From the NCBI RefSeq assembly GCF_016107545.1, contig NZ_JABASS010000002.1, positions 1-64,000 of the forward strand: a stretch of DNA of 64,000 nt. Reading direction: 5' to 3'. The notes below the pieces were generated by a model. It was not told the DNA's origin. It ran no database searches and saw nothing but the letters and a program-made list of their open reading frames with translations. Made by a program: the position numbers and the translations under genes. The DNA is from Psychrobacter namhaensis (GTDB lineage: Bacteria; Pseudomonadota; Gammaproteobacteria; Pseudomonadales; Moraxellaceae). Below are positions 61,768-64,000 of this stretch, piece by piece. The stretch's first letter is position 1, and every line of letters starts with the position of its first letter.

Positions 61768-64000
61768 ATGAGCACTCCTAATACCAAGGCCAACCTGACC
61801 CAATCCATTCAAGCTGCCTTAAGCCAACTTGAGCACGCTTACAATCCTGCGGAGATCGAGGCCGGCATGTATCAAGGCTGGGAAGAAAGCGGTTACTTTA
61901 AGCCAAGCTTTGATAAAGACGAGTCGTTCTCTATCGCGCTGCCACCACCGAACGTCACAGGCTCGCTGCATATGGGCCATGGGTTCAATAATGCCATCAT
62001 GGATGCACTCACGCGTTATCACCGCATGGATGGCGACAATACCCTCTGGCAGCCGGGTACGGATCACGCGGGTATTGCCACGCAAATGGTCGTGGAGCGT
62101 CGCCTTGAAGCGCAAGGGTTAAAACGCCGTGATATGACACGCGAAGATTTCATCGATAAAGTGTGGGAGTGGAAAGAAGAGTCGGGCGGCAATATCACGA
62201 GCCAAATTCGCCGTTTGGGCAGCTCGGTTGATTGGTCGCGTGAGCGCTTTACCATGGATGATGGACTGTCCAATGCGGTAAAAGAAGTGTTTGTCCGTCT
62301 GTTCGATGATGGTTTGATTTATCGTGGTAAGCGCCTCGTGAACTGGGACCCAAAATTCCAAACCGCGCTGTCTGATCTAGAAGTCGAAAACCACGACGAA
62401 AAAGGCAACTTATGGCATTTCCGCTATCATTTCACGGATAAAGACATCACCACTCAAGATGGCAAAAACTATCTGGTGGTCGCGACCACGCGTCCTGAGA
62501 CCTTGCTTGGTGATACGGCAGTGGCAGTCAATCCTAGCGATGAGCGGTATGCACATTTGGTTGGCAAAACCATTACGTTGCCCATCACTGGTCGCGTCGT
62601 GCCTATCGTTGCCGATGATTATGTCGAAAAAGACTTTGGCACAGGCTGCGTGAAAATCACCCCAGCGCATGATTTTAACGATTATGAATTGGGTCGTCGT
62701 CATAATTTGCCGTTGATTAACATCCTCGATGAGCGCGCCAATATCTTACCCGCGATGGAAGTTTACCCTGATCTGCAAACGCGTGAGCCTAAGCTTGAGA
62801 CCACACCTAGTGACCATTTAGGTAACAGCTATGCAGGGCTTGAGCGTTTTACGGCGCGTAAATTTTTAGTGGCGCAAGCAGGCGAGGAGGGCTGGCTAGA
62901 AGACATCGAAGACTATGCCCTAAAAGCGCCGCGTGCAGAGCGTGGCGGCACCATCGTTGAGCCGTGGCTGACCGATCAGTGGTATGTGGCGGTGAATAAA
63001 CTGGCCCAGCCTGCGATTGATGCGGTAGAAGACGGCAGCATTGAGTTCGTCCCAGCCCAGTACAAAAACATGTATATGGCATGGATGACCGACTTACAAG
63101 ACTGGTGTATCAGCCGTCAGCTGTGGTGGGGTCATCGCATCCCTGCGTGGTATGACGACGCAACGGGTGAGATCTATGTGGCGCGTGATGAAGCCGAGGT
63201 GCGCACTAAGTACAATCTAAGCGACGACGTGACATTGCGTCAAGATGATGATGTACTCGATACGTGGTTTAGCTCGGGTCTATGGACATTTAGTACGCTT
63301 GACTGGGCAGATGTGAACGCTGATCCGCGTGTGCTAGAGACCTTTCACCCAACCAGCGTGCTCGTGACAGGTTTTGATATTATCTTCTTTTGGGTGGCCC
63401 GCATGATCATGATGACCATGCACTTTGTGAAAAACGAAGATGGCACGCCGCAAGTACCGTTTAAGACCGTCTATGTGCATGGTCTGGTACGTGATAGTAA
63501 TGGTCAAAAGATGTCAAAGTCAAAAGGCAACGTCTTAGATCCGATCGATTTGATCGATGGTATTGAGCTAGAAGCATTGGTCGAAAAACGCACCAGCAAT
63601 ATGATGAATCCCAAAGACGCGGCTAAGATTGAAAAGCAAACCCGTAAAGAGTTCCCAGAAGGCATCCCCGCTTATGGCACCGATGCGCTGCGCTTTACTT
63701 TCACCTCCTTAGCCAGTACTGGTCGCGATATCAACTTTGATCTAAAGCGTGTCGAGGGCTATCGTAACTTCTGTAATAAAATCTGGAACGCCAGCCGTTT
63801 TGTCCTCATGAACTGTGTCGATGGCGAAGGCAGTGCCAAGCCTATCGACCAGACTGCAAACCCTGACGTATGGGAATTACCAGAAAAATGGATCATGAGC
63901 CGTCTGAACTCAAGTATTAAAGACATCCATCAGCACTTTGCCCAGTATCGTCTCGATATGGTCAGCCAGGATATCTATGAGTTTATCTGGAATGAGTACT
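61768..64000 (+). CDS. valS: Valyl-tRNA synthetase (N-terminal part; cut by window end)
   Basis: ValS charges tRNA-Val and edits mischarged threonine. The frame runs from ATG 61768 to the last base with no stop, 744 codons shown of about 950 expected. The class I HIGH motif is HMGH at residues 68-71 in [14 protein letters not shown]. The KMSKS motif lies at residues 581-585, and [18 protein letters not shown] before it is typical. The missing part is the tRNA-binding helical domain and C-terminal coiled coil. A weak AAAGA lies upstream. Confidence 0.97.
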   Translation, partial: MSTPNTKANLTQSIQAALSQLEHAYNPAEIEAGMYQGWEESGYFKPSFDKDESFSIALPPPNVTGSLHMGHGFNNAIMDALTRYHRMDGDNTLWQPGTDHAGIATQMVVERRLEAQGLKRRDMTREDFIDKVWEWKEESGGNITSQIRRLGSSVDWSRERFTMDDGLSNAVKEVFVRLFDDGLIYRGKRLVNWDPKFQTALSDLEVENHDEKGNLWHFRYHFTDKDITTQDGKNYLVVATTRPETLLGDTAVAVNPSDERYAHLVGKTITLPITGRVVPIVADDYVEKDFGTGCVKITPAHDFNDYELGRRHNLPLINILDERANILPAMEVYPDLQTREPKLETTPSDHLGNSYAGLERFTARKFLVAQAGEEGWLEDIEDYALKAPRAERGGTIVEPWLTDQWYVAVNKLAQPAIDAVEDGSIEFVPAQYKNMYMAWMTDLQDWCISRQLWWGHRIPAWYDDATGEIYVARDEAEVRTKYNLSDDVTLRQDDDVLDTWFSSGLWTFSTLDWADVNADPRVLETFHPTSVLVTGFDIIFFWVARMIMMTMHFVKNEDGTPQVPFKTVYVHGLVRDSNGQKMSKSKGNVLDPIDLIDGIELEALVEKRTSNMMNPKDAAKIEKQTRKEFPEGIPAYGTDALRFTFTSLASTGRDINFDLKRVEGYRNFCNKIWNASRFVLMNCVDGEGSAKPIDQTANPDVWELPEKWIMSRLNSSIKDIHQHFAQYRLDMVSQDIYEFIWNEY

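Overview
The window is a chromosomal segment of a gammaproteobacterium, most likely Psychrobacter or a close Moraxellaceae relative. This is inferred from moderate GC, near-enterobacterial RpoB/RpoC, the pilMNOPQ-aroK-aroB-SPOR-gltBD order, two adjacent FadD-type ligases, and small families I associate with this group (DUF6586, PA3496-like, YbjQ). No species name can be read from the sequence. Almost every gene is core housekeeping. I found no insertion sequence, prophage, CRISPR array, toxin-antitoxin pair or defence island.

Positions 1-13.6 kb hold the translation/transcription supercluster: the terminator of an upstream gene outside the window, tRNA-Trp with a clear promoter, secE, nusG, rplK-rplA, rplJ-rplL, rpoB and rpoC. 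Long regulatory gaps lie before rplJ (435 bp) and rpoB (740 bp). A promoter-like pair of boxes overlaps the rplL terminator. Positions 13.8-25.7 kb hold a DUF6586-like gene, PBP1a (mrcA, minus strand), the type IV pilus assembly operon pilMNOPQ, the shikimate genes aroK and aroB, and a membrane-anchored SPOR-like protein.

Positions 25.8-36.7 kb hold an ~800-bp gene-free leader, gltB and gltD (glutamate synthase), a FUSC-type membrane protein, an orphan PotD lipoprotein and a short-chain dehydrogenase. Positions 36.7-41.6 kb hold a small membrane protein, a Cof-type HAD phosphatase, a hemerythrin-like protein and parC. Positions 42.2-48.9 kb hold two acyl-CoA ligase paralogues, rph, a two-TM protein and a secreted NlpC/P60- or CHAP-like protein.

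Positions 49-56.6 kb hold hemJ, bioB, an SCP2 protein, a small membrane protein, a DUF368 (PopT-type) lipid carrier transporter and serB, with a divergent Smp/YtjB-like membrane protein. The remainder holds an acidic PA3496-like protein, a UPF0149 protein, two tandem YbjQ-like genes, a BASS transporter, an FNT channel with an acidic N-terminal extension, and the first 744 codons of valS, cut by the window end.

The loci worth a second look are mostly non-coding structures (rplA-rplJ hairpin, rpoB leader, gltB leader, gltB-gltD hairpin, imperfect inverted repeat after the FUSC gene, TGGTCA repeats near potD), unusual protein tails (PBP1a, SPOR protein, Smp-like protein, FNT) and a possible gene remnant before the BASS transporter. 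No convincing new multi-gene system is present.
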